In this document: positions 8,288 to 17,459 of the stretch, piece by piece
Layout: each line of letters begins with the position of its first letter
How positions within the stretch are numbered: the first letter of the stretch is position 1
Source: Oceanospirillum sp048265165
GTDB taxonomy: Bacteria > Pseudomonadota > Gammaproteobacteria > Pseudomonadales > Halomonadaceae
DNA: 64,000 nucleotides
Assembly (NCBI RefSeq): GCF_048265165.1
Contig: NZ_JBLXCD010000008.1
Span: 62,001-126,000, forward strand
Reading direction: 5' to 3'
The notes under the pieces: model-generated
What the model was told of the DNA's origin: nothing
Seen by the model: only the letters and a program-made list of their open reading frames with translations
The model's database searches: none
Made by a program: the position numbers and the translations under genes

Positions 8288-8932
8288 TCACTCTGCCGGA
8301 AACACCACCACTTCATCCTCTTCCTGCCACGGCTCAAACTTGGTCATGGCCTCTAGAAATACGGGGTGTTCTAACCATTCCTGCAGCCATTGTTGCAACT
8401 TCGGGTAGGGAAGTGCGTAAAACGTCTGGCGGTCAACGTGGGCAAATTGGCGCACAAAGGGCATGATGCCGATGTCGGCGATGCTGATCTTGTCGCTCAG
8501 CAGGTAAGGCCGGTCGGTCAGTAAGCCTTCAAGTACCTGTAAAAACACCTCGCCGTTTTGGCGGTATTCCCGTTGGCTCATTTCAGGGTGGCGGTCGGCG
8601 TATTTATAGCGATCCAGCCAGTGTTTAAAGTCACTATCGTTCTGATCCAGAAGACCCGCCGCTAAGGAAATATCTGCATCCAGCAAACCCGAGGGGTCGT
8701 TCTGTGTCAATGCCCACTCCAGAATCTCCCGGCTTTCTTCGATTACGTTACCATCCGGCAGTTCCAGCACAGGAACCGTCCCCTTCGGACTGATCGCCAG
8801 CATAGGCGCGGGTTTACTTTTCAGGATGATCTCCCGCAACTCAACCTGCAATCCGGCAAATAATAGCCCAAGACGGGCGCGCATGGCGTATGGACATCGA
8901 CGAAAGGAGTAGAGGCGGGGGAGTGTACGCAT
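8288..8932 (-). CDS. Glutathione S-transferase family protein
   Basis: 214 residues. The N-terminal thioredoxin-like domain begins LYSFRRCPYAMRARLGL, with the CPYA motif in the place of the active-site residue, and has the cis-proline region SPKGTVPVLEL near 48-58 followed by EESREIL. The C-terminal helical domain (about 85-205) contains SIADIGIMPF, the family's N-capping box region. Likely a soluble glutathione-dependent redox or conjugation enzyme; the substrate is unknown. Transcribed alone, with REP-like DNA just downstream. Confidence 0.85.
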   Translation of the reverse strand: MRTLPRLYSFRRCPYAMRARLGLLFAGLQVELREIILKSKPAPMLAISPKGTVPVLELPDGNVIEESREILEWALTQNDPSGLLDADISLAAGLLDQNDSDFKHWLDRYKYADRHPEMSQREYRQNGEVFLQVLEGLLTDRPYLLSDKISIADIGIMPFVRQFAHVDRQTFYALPYPKLQQWLQEWLEHPVFLEAMTKFEPWQEEDEVVVFPAE

Positions 8933-9244
8933 AATGTGTGTTTTCCAAAGAAGTGGACAAGTATTTTGAATTGGACAAAACCCTTTAAAATCAATGGCTT
9001 TGGCTCGATTTTATGAGTGTTTAGTGTAAACAAACCTGATGCTGACCACCAAGGGGTCTACGTATTTTTACGTAGTCGGGTGCGTAGTTTCTACAGGTGG
9101 GCTACGTACTCACCCGAATAGTGGCTGATATTTGTTTTTGTAACTATCCTTGCTGTTCAAGAAGCCTGCAGGTTCTGTGTTGGTTATAACTGATATCAGA
9201 ACATTAGTCAGGCATTCCGAAAAACGCTGAGGATGATAAAAACA
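8933..9244. other. Divergent intergenic region upstream of dctP with strong dyads
   Basis: This gap separates the GST gene and the TRAP operon. It holds a perfect dyad CTACGTA-TTTT-TACGTAG at 9058-9075, and just after it further GTAG/CTAC and CGGGTG/CACCCG inverted elements (9077-9116). No T-tract follows, so the structure is more likely an operator than a terminator. I saw no convincing sigma-54 site. Confidence 0.45.
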
Positions 9245-10336
9245 ATGTTTAGCGCTCTGAAAAAACTTCCCTTTGGTAAGAAGGCTCTGGCAGCAGCAAC
9301 CTGCCTGAGTATTCTTGCAGCTCCTGCGATGGCAGACGATAAAGTTTACCGCCTTAAAATGGCGGAAGGCTGGCCGACTAACTTCCCGATCTTTGGTGAC
9401 TCACCGCGTAATATGGCGAAGATGGCTGAAGAGATGTCCGGTGGTCGCCTGAAGATCACAATCGATTCCGCCAATAAGCACAAAGCGCCTCTGGCGATCT
9501 TTGATATGGTGAAAGGCGGCCAGTACGATATGGGCCATACTGCATCCTACTACTGGAAGGGTAAAGATCCGAACACCCTTTTCTTTACTACAATGCCTTT
9601 CGGTATGACAGCGCCTGAGCAGTACGCTTGGTTCTATCACGGCGGTGGTATGGAACTGATGCAGAAGGTGTATAAGCGTCACCGTATGCTCTCTTTCCCT
9701 GGTGGTAACACGGGTATCCAGATGGGTGGTTGGTTCCGTAAGGAGATCAACTCTCTGGAAGACCTGCAGGGTCTGAAAATGCGTATTCCTGGTTTCGCTG
9801 GTGAAATTCTGGCAGAGCTGGGCGCTAAACCAACGAACATTGCAACCGGTGAGCTGTATACCTCACTGGAACGTAACACCATTGATGCACTGGAGTGGGT
9901 GGGGCCTTCTCTGGATCTGCGTATGGGCTTCCATAAAATCGCACCTTACTACTACACCGGTTGGCATGAGCCTGCAACCGAACTGCAGTTCCTGATCAAT
10001 GAGCGCAGTTGGAAGAAACTGCCGAAAGATCTTCAGGAAATTCTGCGTGTTGCGATGCGTACCGCATCTTATGACATGTACACTCAGTCGACCCACGCTT
10101 CCGGTGAGAACTGGGCAACGATGAAGCAGGAATACCCGAATATTCAGGTAAAACGCTTCCCGGATGAAGTGATCGAGGCGATGCGCGCTGCGAACACTAA
10201 ACTGTTGAAAGAGAAAGCTGAAGCCGATCCAATGGCAAAAGAGATTATTGAATCTCAGGCTAAGTATCTGAAACAGGTTCGTGCCTGGACCAATATTGCA
10301 GATAAGCAATACCTGGACTCAATTGCCGGCGAATAA
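9245..10336 (+). CDS. dctP: TRAP transporter substrate-binding protein (DctP family, TakP-like)
   Basis: Periplasmic receptor of 363 residues. A signal peptide ends near AAPAMADDKV. The family core is visible in 'LQGLKMRIPGFAGEILAELG', whose Arg is the conserved carboxylate-binding residue of DctP proteins. It also has 'NTIDALEWVGPSLDL' and 'YYYTGWHEP', a pattern seen in the TakP-like 2-oxoacid/monocarboxylate branch. GAGG at 9229-9232 abuts an ATG at 9233 but lies 12 nt before ATG 9245, so I prefer 9245. Substrate is probably an organic acid; the exact one cannot be read. Confidence 0.9.
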   Translation: MFSALKKLPFGKKALAAATCLSILAAPAMADDKVYRLKMAEGWPTNFPIFGDSPRNMAKMAEEMSGGRLKITIDSANKHKAPLAIFDMVKGGQYDMGHTASYYWKGKDPNTLFFTTMPFGMTAPEQYAWFYHGGGMELMQKVYKRHRMLSFPGGNTGIQMGGWFRKEINSLEDLQGLKMRIPGFAGEILAELGAKPTNIATGELYTSLERNTIDALEWVGPSLDLRMGFHKIAPYYYTGWHEPATELQFLINERSWKKLPKDLQEILRVAMRTASYDMYTQSTHASGENWATMKQEYPNIQVKRFPDEVIEAMRAANTKLLKEKAEADPMAKEIIESQAKYLKQVRAWTNIADKQYLDSIAGE

Positions 10337-10352
10337 CTCCGGCTGATACTGT

Positions 10353-10396
10353 AACTCCGACCGGAATATACCTCCCGGTCGGGGTTATGGTTTTTT
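10353..10396 (+). terminator. dctP-dctQ intercistronic hairpin with T-tract
   Basis: AACTCCGACCGG (10353-10364) pairs with CCGGTCGGGGTT (10375-10386), a 12-bp stem with one wobble, followed shortly by TTTTTT. Such a partial terminator commonly keeps the binding protein in excess over the permeases. Confidence 0.75.
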
Positions 10397-10459
10397 CTAC
10401 TGTGTGACGGTTTTATTTTTACTCCTTTCCATTATCACCTTGCCCCGATAGGAATAGCT

Positions 10460-11011
10460 ATGTCCCCGACATCTGTGCCTCTGCTTGTGCGGCTGGAGAA
10501 CGGCCTGAACTGGGTCTCCGATCGCCTGGGCACTTTTTCTGCCCTGTTATTTCTGCTACTGCTGGCGAATGTCTTTTATGACGTGCTGGCCCGTTATCTC
10601 TGGAATGATGTATCCATTGCCCTTCAGGAGCTGGAGTGGCATCTGTTTGCGGCTATGTTTCTGTTTGGTGTGCCTTATACCCTGAGAGCTGGCGGTCATG
10701 TGCGGGTCGATCTGATCTACGAGCGTTTGTCACCTAATGCTCGTGCCTGGATCGATTTTATGGGAACACTGGTTTTCCTGTTTCCTTTCTGCCTGTTGGT
10801 GGGTTGGTTTGGTATCGATTTTGTTAAGGAAGCTTACGAACTTGGTGAGAGCAGTGGTGATCCGGGTGGTTTATCTCAGCGTTGGATTATTAAAGCTGCG
10901 ATTCCGGTTTCTTTTGCGTTTATGGCGATGAGTGGTCTTGGGCTACTACTGAACTCGGTGAATACCCTGCTGGGCCACCATAAACCGATTTATCATAAAA
11001 CAGATCTTTAG
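10460..11011 (+). CDS. dctQ: TRAP transporter small permease (DctQ)
   Basis: 183 residues with four membrane segments (about 22-40, 55-75, 95-115, 140-160). Contains the DctQ features 'FYDVLARYLW' and 'LQELEWHLFAAMFLFGVPYTL' after the first helix, and 'HVRVDLIYERL'. It forms the membrane part of the sodium-driven importer with DctM. Located between dctP and dctM, 9 nt from the latter. Confidence 0.92.
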   Translation: MSPTSVPLLVRLENGLNWVSDRLGTFSALLFLLLLANVFYDVLARYLWNDVSIALQELEWHLFAAMFLFGVPYTLRAGGHVRVDLIYERLSPNARAWIDFMGTLVFLFPFCLLVGWFGIDFVKEAYELGESSGDPGGLSQRWIIKAAIPVSFAFMAMSGLGLLLNSVNTLLGHHKPIYHKTDL

Positions 11012-11020
11012 GAGACCGCT

Positions 11021-12307
11021 ATGACAGGTGTTTTGATGTTTGCAGCGGCTCTTGTACTGCTGCTTATGGGTTTTCCTGTTGCCTTCACTTTTGGTGGGGT
11101 GGCGCTGCTTTTCGGTGTCTTTTCCGAGGGCATGGAGATGTTTGCCTTTATGCCGTACCGTGTGATGAGCATCATGCAGAACACGGTAATGATGGCGATT
11201 CCGTTGTTTATCTTTATGGGGCTGGTTCTACAGAAAACCCGTCTGGCAGAACAGTTGCTGGAATCCATGGGGACGTTGTTTGGCCGGGTGCGCGGCGGTA
11301 TTGCGATCTCCACTATTCTGGTGGGTGCGCTGCTGGCGGCTTCCACAGGTGTGGTGGGCGCTTCTGTTGTGGCCATGGGGCTTATTTCTCTGCCGGTGAT
11401 GCTTAAATATCAGTACGATAAGCGCCTTGCCTGCGGAACCATCTGTGCCTCCGGTACTTTGGGCCAGATTATACCACCGTCGATCATTCTGATTTTACTG
11501 GGTGATGTGATGGGGATTCCGGTCGGGGACCTTTTTCAGGCTGCAATCGGCCCAGGCCTTTTGCTGATCGCCGCTTATATTGTTTATATTCTGATTTATA
11601 CCTGGCTGAAGCCGGAAGCAGCGCCAGCGATGCCGATGGAAGAGGGTGTTGATCGTAAGGCACTCTACCTTAAGGCGATTCGTGCCATTGTGCCGCCACT
11701 GGCTCTGATTCTGGTAGTTCTGGGCTCTATCTTTGGTGGTATAGCGACACCAACCGAGTCTGCTGCACTGGGGGGCGCCGGTGCTGTTGTACTGGCATTT
11801 TTCTATAAGCAATTCAGCTGGAAGATGGTTTTCGACAGCAGTATTGAAACCGTAAAAGTGACCGCGATGGTTTTTGCGATTCTACTGGGTGCGACCGCTT
11901 TCTCAATGGCGTTCTCCTATACCGGTGGTGAAGAGGTCGTGGAAGAGTTGCTGCTCGGTCTGCCCGGAGAAAAATGGGGCTTCCTGGTACTCTCCATGCT
12001 GGTCATTCTGGTTCTGGGTTTCTTTATCGACTTTGTGGAAATTGCCTTCATTATTGTGCCTATTCTGGTGCCGATTGCCGAGATTCTGGGTATTAATATG
12101 ACCTGGTTTGCGATCCTGATTGCGATGAACCTGCAGACCTCTTTCCTGACACCGCCCTTTGGCTTCAGCCTCTTTTACCTGAAAGGGGTGGCACCGGATG
12201 GTGTGACTACAATGGACATTTACAAGGGAGTTATGCCGTTTATTGCCCTGCAGGTGCTTGTGTTGCTGGCACTGCTGGTATTCCCTGAGTATCTGGGTTT
12301 TCAGTAA
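11021..12307 (+). CDS. dctM: TRAP transporter large permease (DctM)
   Basis: 428 residues, about twelve hydrophobic segments, the usual size for DctM. Conserved patches include 'SGTLGQIIPPSIILILLGD' and the closing 'FLTPPFGFSLFYLKG'. It is the sodium-coupled transport subunit. An AGGAG element 5 to 6 nt upstream of ATG 11021 supports the start. A strong terminator at 12412 separates the transporter from the kinase gene. Confidence 0.93.
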   Translation: MTGVLMFAAALVLLLMGFPVAFTFGGVALLFGVFSEGMEMFAFMPYRVMSIMQNTVMMAIPLFIFMGLVLQKTRLAEQLLESMGTLFGRVRGGIAISTILVGALLAASTGVVGASVVAMGLISLPVMLKYQYDKRLACGTICASGTLGQIIPPSIILILLGDVMGIPVGDLFQAAIGPGLLLIAAYIVYILIYTWLKPEAAPAMPMEEGVDRKALYLKAIRAIVPPLALILVVLGSIFGGIATPTESAALGGAGAVVLAFFYKQFSWKMVFDSSIETVKVTAMVFAILLGATAFSMAFSYTGGEEVVEELLLGLPGEKWGFLVLSMLVILVLGFFIDFVEIAFIIVPILVPIAEILGINMTWFAILIAMNLQTSFLTPPFGFSLFYLKGVAPDGVTTMDIYKGVMPFIALQVLVLLALLVFPEYLGFQ

Positions 12308-12612
12308 GTTGGTTTTTTGAGTCACGGCCGTAGGCTGTTTCTTATATAGCGCTATCTTTTGCATGGAAGAGCCTGAAAGGGTTCTGTTCCCTTCGCATCC
12401 GCAGTGGTGCACTGTCTTCTCTTCTGCCTCAGAAGAGAAGGCAGACTTTTTCTCAGTAACTTTCCTTATTTTGCTTCCCTTTGCTACAGAAACGATATTT
12501 ATTGCCTGTCTTGTCTTGCCTGTTGCTTGCTTAATCCTGACAATAGTTTCTTTTTATCACCATCATGTTGGCAGGATGCCCGCTGAAAACTGGTTGGGGT
12601 TGTTCTGCCGCT
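12308..12612. other. Gap between dctM and the kinase gene
   Basis: Contains the dctM terminator (12412-12452) and T-rich DNA probably holding the kinase promoter. No gene or other motif seen. Confidence 0.5.
12412..12452 (+). terminator. Rho-independent terminator after dctM
   Basis: CTGTCTTCTCTTCTG (12412-12426) pairs with CAGAAGAGAAGGCAG (12430-12444), 15 bp with one wobble and a 3-nt loop, followed by ACTTTTTCT. Confidence 0.85.
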
Positions 12613-14031
12613 ATGAGTCTGAAAACCAAAATTTTACTGTTGGCATTGGTGCCTCTGGTACTGGTGACCACCAGTATTACCCTGATCAGTGCGCAGCAGG
12701 TAAAAAGCCTGAGTGAGACTGAGATCGCCATCTTTGAGCACAACCTACTTGAATCCAAACGCACCGAACTTGAGCATTATGTCAGTCTGGCAATGAGTGG
12801 CATCTCGCCTATTCTCCGGGAGACAGACCTCAGCGATGAAGAAGCTCAGCGGCAGGTGAAAGCGGTGCTGGATGCAATCACATTTGGTTCTGATGGTTAC
12901 TTTTTTGTCTATGACAGTGATGGCGTTAATCTAGTCCACCCGATTCAGCCGGAACTGGTGGGGCGTGACCTGATCAATATGCAGGATACTCAGGGCGATT
13001 ATGTGATTCAGCGTCTGTTGGAGCTGTCCCGTGATGGCGGTGGTTATCACCACTATATGTGGAATAAACCTTCCAATGGCAAAGAATCAGAGAAAATCGG
13101 CTATGTTATCGAGCTGCCCCGCTGGCACTGGATGCTGGGTACTGGCTTGTATATTGATGATATCGCCGAAGAAGTGGCTAAGATTCGCCATGAGGTGAAG
13201 CTGAATATTCGCAATACCTTCTTTACTGTTTTGGCCATCACCACGGTTACGGTTGGATTGATCGTTGCGTTTGTGATTCTGTTTAATGTTCATGAGCATC
13301 GACTGGCGGATTCCCGTCTGAAGGAGCTGGTGCATAAAACCGTGCAGTTCCAGGAGTCTGAGCGTCGCCGCTTTTCCCGCGAACTGCATGATGGGATCAA
13401 TCAATTACTGGTGTCTGCCAAGTTTCGACTGGAGCTGGGAGCGGACAGTGTGGGTGATAAAAACCCTAAGGCACAGTCCCATCTGGCTAAAGCGTCGGCG
13501 GTCATGAATGAAGCCATTCAGGAGATTCGTCGTATCTCCCATGACCTGCGCCCCAGTGCTCTGGATGATCTGGGTTTGATCCCTGCGATGACCATGGTTC
13601 TTGATGAGTTTCGCTTGCGAACCGGTATTGAGGTCGAGCAGAATACTCCTCCTTGCCGGATGCGCCTGCCAGAGGAGATTGAAACGACGCTATATCGTAT
13701 TGTTCAGGAGGCTCTGACCAATGTTGAGCGCCACTCCCGGGCGAAGCATCTGAAAGTGTCTACCGGCTGGCACCGGGACACATTTCACTTAACGCTGGTA
13801 GACGACGGGGTCGGTTTTAATGTTCGTGAACTGGTGGGTGGCGGCGGTATTGGCCTGCGAAATATGCAGGAGCGGGTGGAGTTTCTTTACGGAGATTTTA
13901 TTATTGAATCCGCACCGAGGCAGGGAACCCTTGTCCGGGCGCAATTTCCGATGCACAGCTGGCAACCCTTGCTGATGCAGGAAAAGAGTAAGAGCAGCGA
14001 TGATCCGCAGCCGACGACAATAACAGGTTGA
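12613..14031 (+). CDS. Cache-domain sensor histidine kinase (NarL-partner, HisKA_3 type)
   Basis: 472 residues. Membrane helix 8-28, a periplasmic single-Cache (sCache_2) domain about 30-200 (DGYFFVYDSDGVNLVHP and WHWMLGTGLYIDD), second helix about 207-230, then a HisKA_3 box with His259 in 'SRELHDGINQLL' and an HATPase domain (NVERHSRAKH, DDGVGF, GGIGLRNMQERV). The kinase phosphorylates a NarL-type regulator, which follows 60 nt downstream. Its position after dctPQM suggests that it senses the transported acid. I chose ATG 12613 because the signal helix begins there; ATG 12565 is possible. Confidence 0.87.
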   Translation: MSLKTKILLLALVPLVLVTTSITLISAQQVKSLSETEIAIFEHNLLESKRTELEHYVSLAMSGISPILRETDLSDEEAQRQVKAVLDAITFGSDGYFFVYDSDGVNLVHPIQPELVGRDLINMQDTQGDYVIQRLLELSRDGGGYHHYMWNKPSNGKESEKIGYVIELPRWHWMLGTGLYIDDIAEEVAKIRHEVKLNIRNTFFTVLAITTVTVGLIVAFVILFNVHEHRLADSRLKELVHKTVQFQESERRRFSRELHDGINQLLVSAKFRLELGADSVGDKNPKAQSHLAKASAVMNEAIQEIRRISHDLRPSALDDLGLIPAMTMVLDEFRLRTGIEVEQNTPPCRMRLPEEIETTLYRIVQEALTNVERHSRAKHLKVSTGWHRDTFHLTLVDDGVGFNVRELVGGGGIGLRNMQERVEFLYGDFIIESAPRQGTLVRAQFPMHSWQPLLMQEKSKSSDDPQPTTITG

Positions 14032-14091
14032 AACCTCTGCAGACCTGCCCGGAATGCTCTGTTTTGACCGAGAAAAGAATGGGATAACTCC

Positions 14092-14760
14092 ATGACTGAG
14101 CAAGCAAACCTGCCCGACCATCCGAAATCGGCATCGATTAAATTACTCCTGGTGGATGATCATCCTTTGGTACGGGATGGGATTCGGGCCCGCTTTGAAG
14201 CGGATGACCTGATTGAGGTGGTCGGTGAGGCTCAGAATGGTCAGCAGGCACTGGATTTTGTGCAGCAACAGCGTCCCGATGTTGTGCTGATGGATGTCAG
14301 TATGCCGGTGATGAATGGTTTAGAGGCCACCCAGCATCTGCGCAATCTCTACCCATCGGTTCCAGTGCTTATTCTGAGTATGCATGACAGTCGTGAGTAT
14401 ATTCAGCAGCTGGTTCAGACCGGAGCATCCGGTTATGTTCTAAAGGATGTGGGTTCCGATGAACTGGTTCGGGCGATCCAGACCGTGCATCAGGGAGGCT
14501 GCTACTTTAGCGCTGGAGTTTCCCGTGTGCTTTTTCAGGGGCAGACGGATACTCGGGAGCAAAAACCAGCCCTGACGCCCCGGGAAGAAACTGTCCTACG
14601 CTATCTGGCAGAGGGTAACAGTAATAAAGAGATCGCCCGACAGCTGGATATCAGCGTACGTACCGTTGAAACTCACCGGCAGAATATTAAGCAGAAGTTG
14701 GATATCCATACGGCTGCAGGGTTAGCACGTTACGCCGTTGAAGAGGGGCTGGTAAGCTGA
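14092..14760 (+). CDS. NarL/FixJ-family response regulator
   Basis: 222 residues. Receiver domain about 15-130 with acidic pocket DDHPLVRDG and phospho-acceptor Asp68 in VLMDVSMPVMNG, then a LuxR-type HTH (LTPREETVLRYLAEG, NKEIARQLDISVRTVETH, about 155-215). A DNA-binding transcription factor partnered with the kinase directly upstream; likely target is the dctPQM promoter, whose 9058-9116 dyads are candidate operators (inference). Confidence 0.92.
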   Translation: MTEQANLPDHPKSASIKLLLVDDHPLVRDGIRARFEADDLIEVVGEAQNGQQALDFVQQQRPDVVLMDVSMPVMNGLEATQHLRNLYPSVPVLILSMHDSREYIQQLVQTGASGYVLKDVGSDELVRAIQTVHQGGCYFSAGVSRVLFQGQTDTREQKPALTPREETVLRYLAEGNSNKEIARQLDISVRTVETHRQNIKQKLDIHTAAGLARYAVEEGLVS

Positions 14761-14828
14761 TATCGCTCTATCCTCTATTTTCCATGCCCTATCCTCTATT
14801 TTTCATGTTAGTGATCGTTCAGATACGA

Positions 14829-14862
14829 AAAAGCCCTGATGATTAATCAGGGCCTTCCGTTT
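14829..14862. terminator. Bidirectional terminator between convergent genes
   Basis: AAGCCCTGAT (14831-14840) pairs with ATCAGGGCCTT (14846-14856) around a GATTA loop, with As on the left. It can serve the regulator gene on the plus strand and the chemoreceptor on the minus strand. Confidence 0.8.
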
Positions 14863-14907
14863 GTAAATTTTCTGTGTTGACGGGGTTCTGGTGACTGGAC
14901 TGGTCGG

Positions 14908-16506
14908 TTATCGGGTTTTAAAGCGGCTGATCAGTTGATCCAGATCGCGAACTTCGCTTTGAATTTCCTGGGTTGCACCGACCACCAGCTGAGAGTCTGA
15001 GCGGGTTTGTTCGGCAATATCAGAGATGCTGACGATACGTTGGTCGATATCATCGGCCACCTGGCTTTGCTCTTCTGCAGCCGTCGCGATCAGGGTGTTC
15101 ATGTTGCTGATGGTATCCACAGCTCCGGCGATATGATTCAGTGCTTCTGAAGCCTGTTCCGCCTGCCCGACACTGCTCTTAGCCAGCGTTGAGCTTTGCT
15201 GCATAGAGGTTACAGCGTTGCGGGATTCATTTTGCAGACGCTCAATAATCACTCGAATCTCTTCGGTAGATTCCTGCGTTCGCTGTGCCAGCGTTCGTAC
15301 CTCATCAGCCACAACCGCGAATCCGCGACCCTGTTCACCTGCCCGGGCAGCCTCAATAGCAGCATTTAGCGCCAGCAGGTTGGTCTGTTCAGCAATGCCG
15401 GTAATGACTTCAAGCACTTTGCCAATTTCACCGGACTCTGCCTCCAGTCTATCCAGTACCGCTGAAGTACCATCCAGCTGTAGCGCCATGTCATGAATCT
15501 GATCTACGGCGGCTTGCACGACGGAGATACCGCCTCGGGCTTCATTGTCCGCCGTTCTGGCGGCTTCTGCAGCCTGAGCAGCATTTTGCGCGACCTCATG
15601 CACGGTTGCGCTCATCTCATTCATAGCAGTGGCTACCTGGTCGATATCATTGTACTGGCGAACCACGCCAGCCTCAGCATCCGCGGTAGCCTTGGTAACG
15701 CTTTCACTATGCTCTGCTGTACGGGTGACGGCATTACGGGCATTGCTGACCAGTTCAGATACCTGGTCGGCCATGGTGTTATAGGCGGTAAACATCTGGC
15801 CAACTTCATTATTGGCGTGATACACCATGAAGCGGTGGGTAAAATCACCGCTGCCAACATGAGTGAGGCGCTTCTGCAGGCGAGTGATGTTATCCATTAA
15901 CAGGCGCAAACCAAAGATTCGTCCCATCACCACCAGAAATACAATAAGAAGCACACAAACAAAAGCGGTCATCAATTGGGTGCGGGTCTGCTCGCTGGAG
16001 GACTGGGTCATCATAACGACCGCTTTATTCATTTCTGTCAGGATGTTTAATGAATTCTTTTGGATCTTTTTCTGCAGAGCATCACTTGGGCTGTCAGCGT
16101 ACTGCAGAAGCGTTTTGCTGTAATCAGACCAGACGCTTTCGACAACGTGCATCTGTGAAAGAATGGTTGAGTCCGTAATCGGGTTCATTCCCTGAGCTTT
16201 GTTGCCATTGATAATATCTTTATGGGATCTTTCGAAGAGCTGCATGGTTTTCTGCAGAGTGGATTTATTTTCAACCTGACTGGCTACCAGCAGAGCCTCT
16301 TTTGCCATTTTCTGGCTCAGCATTCTCTGGCGGCCAGCAATATTAATTGTTTGAGGGTCAATTGCCATGCTCAGGTAGAGAAAAATGCCGGAAGCGATGG
16401 CAAGCATAAAAATCAGTGCGTAGGAGAGCAGAAACTGCGCGTTCAGGCTTTTGGCTCCTATGGCACTCAACGTCATATCGATCAGTCTAGATAGTGAGGC
16501 GAACAT
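14908..16506 (-). CDS. Methyl-accepting chemotaxis protein with PilJ-type sensor domain
   Basis: 532 residues. Membrane helix about 22-46, then a periplasmic PilJ-like domain beginning 'TINIAGRQRMLSQKMAKEAL' (about 53-72), the N-box also found in NarX/PilJ sensors. The second helix is at about 180-200, followed by HAMP and a cytoplasmic signalling domain with the invariant hairpin tip 'EQTNLLALNAAIEAARAGEQ'. It signals to CheA/CheW, which are not in the window. AAGGA lies about 10 nt before the ATG. Ligand unknown; PilJ-type domains in NarX bind nitrate, but that cannot be assumed here. Confidence 0.92.
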   Translation of the reverse strand: MFASLSRLIDMTLSAIGAKSLNAQFLLSYALIFMLAIASGIFLYLSMAIDPQTINIAGRQRMLSQKMAKEALLVASQVENKSTLQKTMQLFERSHKDIINGNKAQGMNPITDSTILSQMHVVESVWSDYSKTLLQYADSPSDALQKKIQKNSLNILTEMNKAVVMMTQSSSEQTRTQLMTAFVCVLLIVFLVVMGRIFGLRLLMDNITRLQKRLTHVGSGDFTHRFMVYHANNEVGQMFTAYNTMADQVSELVSNARNAVTRTAEHSESVTKATADAEAGVVRQYNDIDQVATAMNEMSATVHEVAQNAAQAAEAARTADNEARGGISVVQAAVDQIHDMALQLDGTSAVLDRLEAESGEIGKVLEVITGIAEQTNLLALNAAIEAARAGEQGRGFAVVADEVRTLAQRTQESTEEIRVIIERLQNESRNAVTSMQQSSTLAKSSVGQAEQASEALNHIAGAVDTISNMNTLIATAAEEQSQVADDIDQRIVSISDIAEQTRSDSQLVVGATQEIQSEVRDLDQLISRFKTR

Positions 16507-16719
16507 GAGGTGGTTGTCCTTTTGGTGTTTTATCCCAGCTTAGTATTTTATCCCGGCGACTATTCGAAAGACGCGGTCATCTGTGGTGGGTATTTTTTTA
16601 TATGTTCTGCCTGACATTCCTGCAGTCCCGAAGGCAGAGTTAATGGCAGAGGAAGGCTGTCAATCCGCGCTAGTTTAGTGAAAACCGCATGCTCTTCAAC
16701 ACTCTTTTTGTAGCTAAAG

Positions 16720-17328
16720 TTAACGTTTTTTTGCTGAGAGCATAGATGTGATTTTTCTTAGTCGTTCGGTAGAGGTATCGCACTCTAAGAGCTGCTGTTT
16801 ATCAAGGTCCGGCAAGGGTAATAGGTGTGCCAAGTTCAGGCTGACGCTTTTGGCATCCTGCAGATTAAAGTGAAAATCACATTCTTTTGCCAGGGGATGG
16901 TGAGTGATCTCTTTGAGCAGATCAGCCAGATGCTGATGCTCGGGGCTGACCGGTGTGCTCTTTTCTTCCGGTAACCATTGGACTTCTGCCCGGATCAGTC
17001 CGTCACTTTCCTGAGTTGCACTCATAACCCGAAAGCGCCGGAGTCCATCAATATTAAGGGCTAAGGTGTTATCTGGCTGAGGGTACCAGTCAGAGATGAG
17101 TCCATAGGTTCCTGTGCACCCCTTCAATTGATCCAGCTGTTCTTCAGAGGCTCTAACGGTAAGGCTTTCCATCTGAAAAAGAATCCCGAGCCCCTCATAG
17201 GCAGAGAGGCAGGTTTTCACCATACGTTCATAGCGGGGTTCCAGGACATTCAGCGCCATAAAAGTTTGCGGAAAAAGCACGCGCGGCATAACAACCAGAG
17301 ATATGTGCTTGGGCAGAGCGGCTTCCAT
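16720..17328 (-). CDS. LON peptidase substrate-binding (N-terminal) domain protein
   Basis: 202 residues consisting of the Lon N-domain alone. It begins with strands ending 'VVMPRVLFPQTFMALNVLEPRYERMV', the Lon-N hallmark (usually P..LFPG..L.IFEPRY), and ends in a helical part (LAHLLPLPDLDKQQLLECD). It lacks the ATPase and protease domains, so it cannot degrade protein itself; stand-alone Lon-N proteins are of unproven function. AGGAAG precedes the ATG by 5 nt. Lies between two chemoreceptor genes on the same strand. Confidence 0.88.
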   Translation of the reverse strand: MEAALPKHISLVVMPRVLFPQTFMALNVLEPRYERMVKTCLSAYEGLGILFQMESLTVRASEEQLDQLKGCTGTYGLISDWYPQPDNTLALNIDGLRRFRVMSATQESDGLIRAEVQWLPEEKSTPVSPEHQHLADLLKEITHHPLAKECDFHFNLQDAKSVSLNLAHLLPLPDLDKQQLLECDTSTERLRKITSMLSAKKR

Positions 17329-17459
17329 TTACTTTCTTCCTGATTATAGCTTTAGCTGAGTGGCGCTGATTACTCAGAAGCCTAACCGAGTTGTAGCTGA
17401 AACTCAAAATACGCCTGGAACCCTGCAACATTCTAAGTTCTGAAATACCGTCTTAAGAC

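Noticed and set aside
8933..9232. Sigma-54 promoter for dctPQM
   Set aside because: No TGGCAC-N5-TTGC pattern found in the gap.
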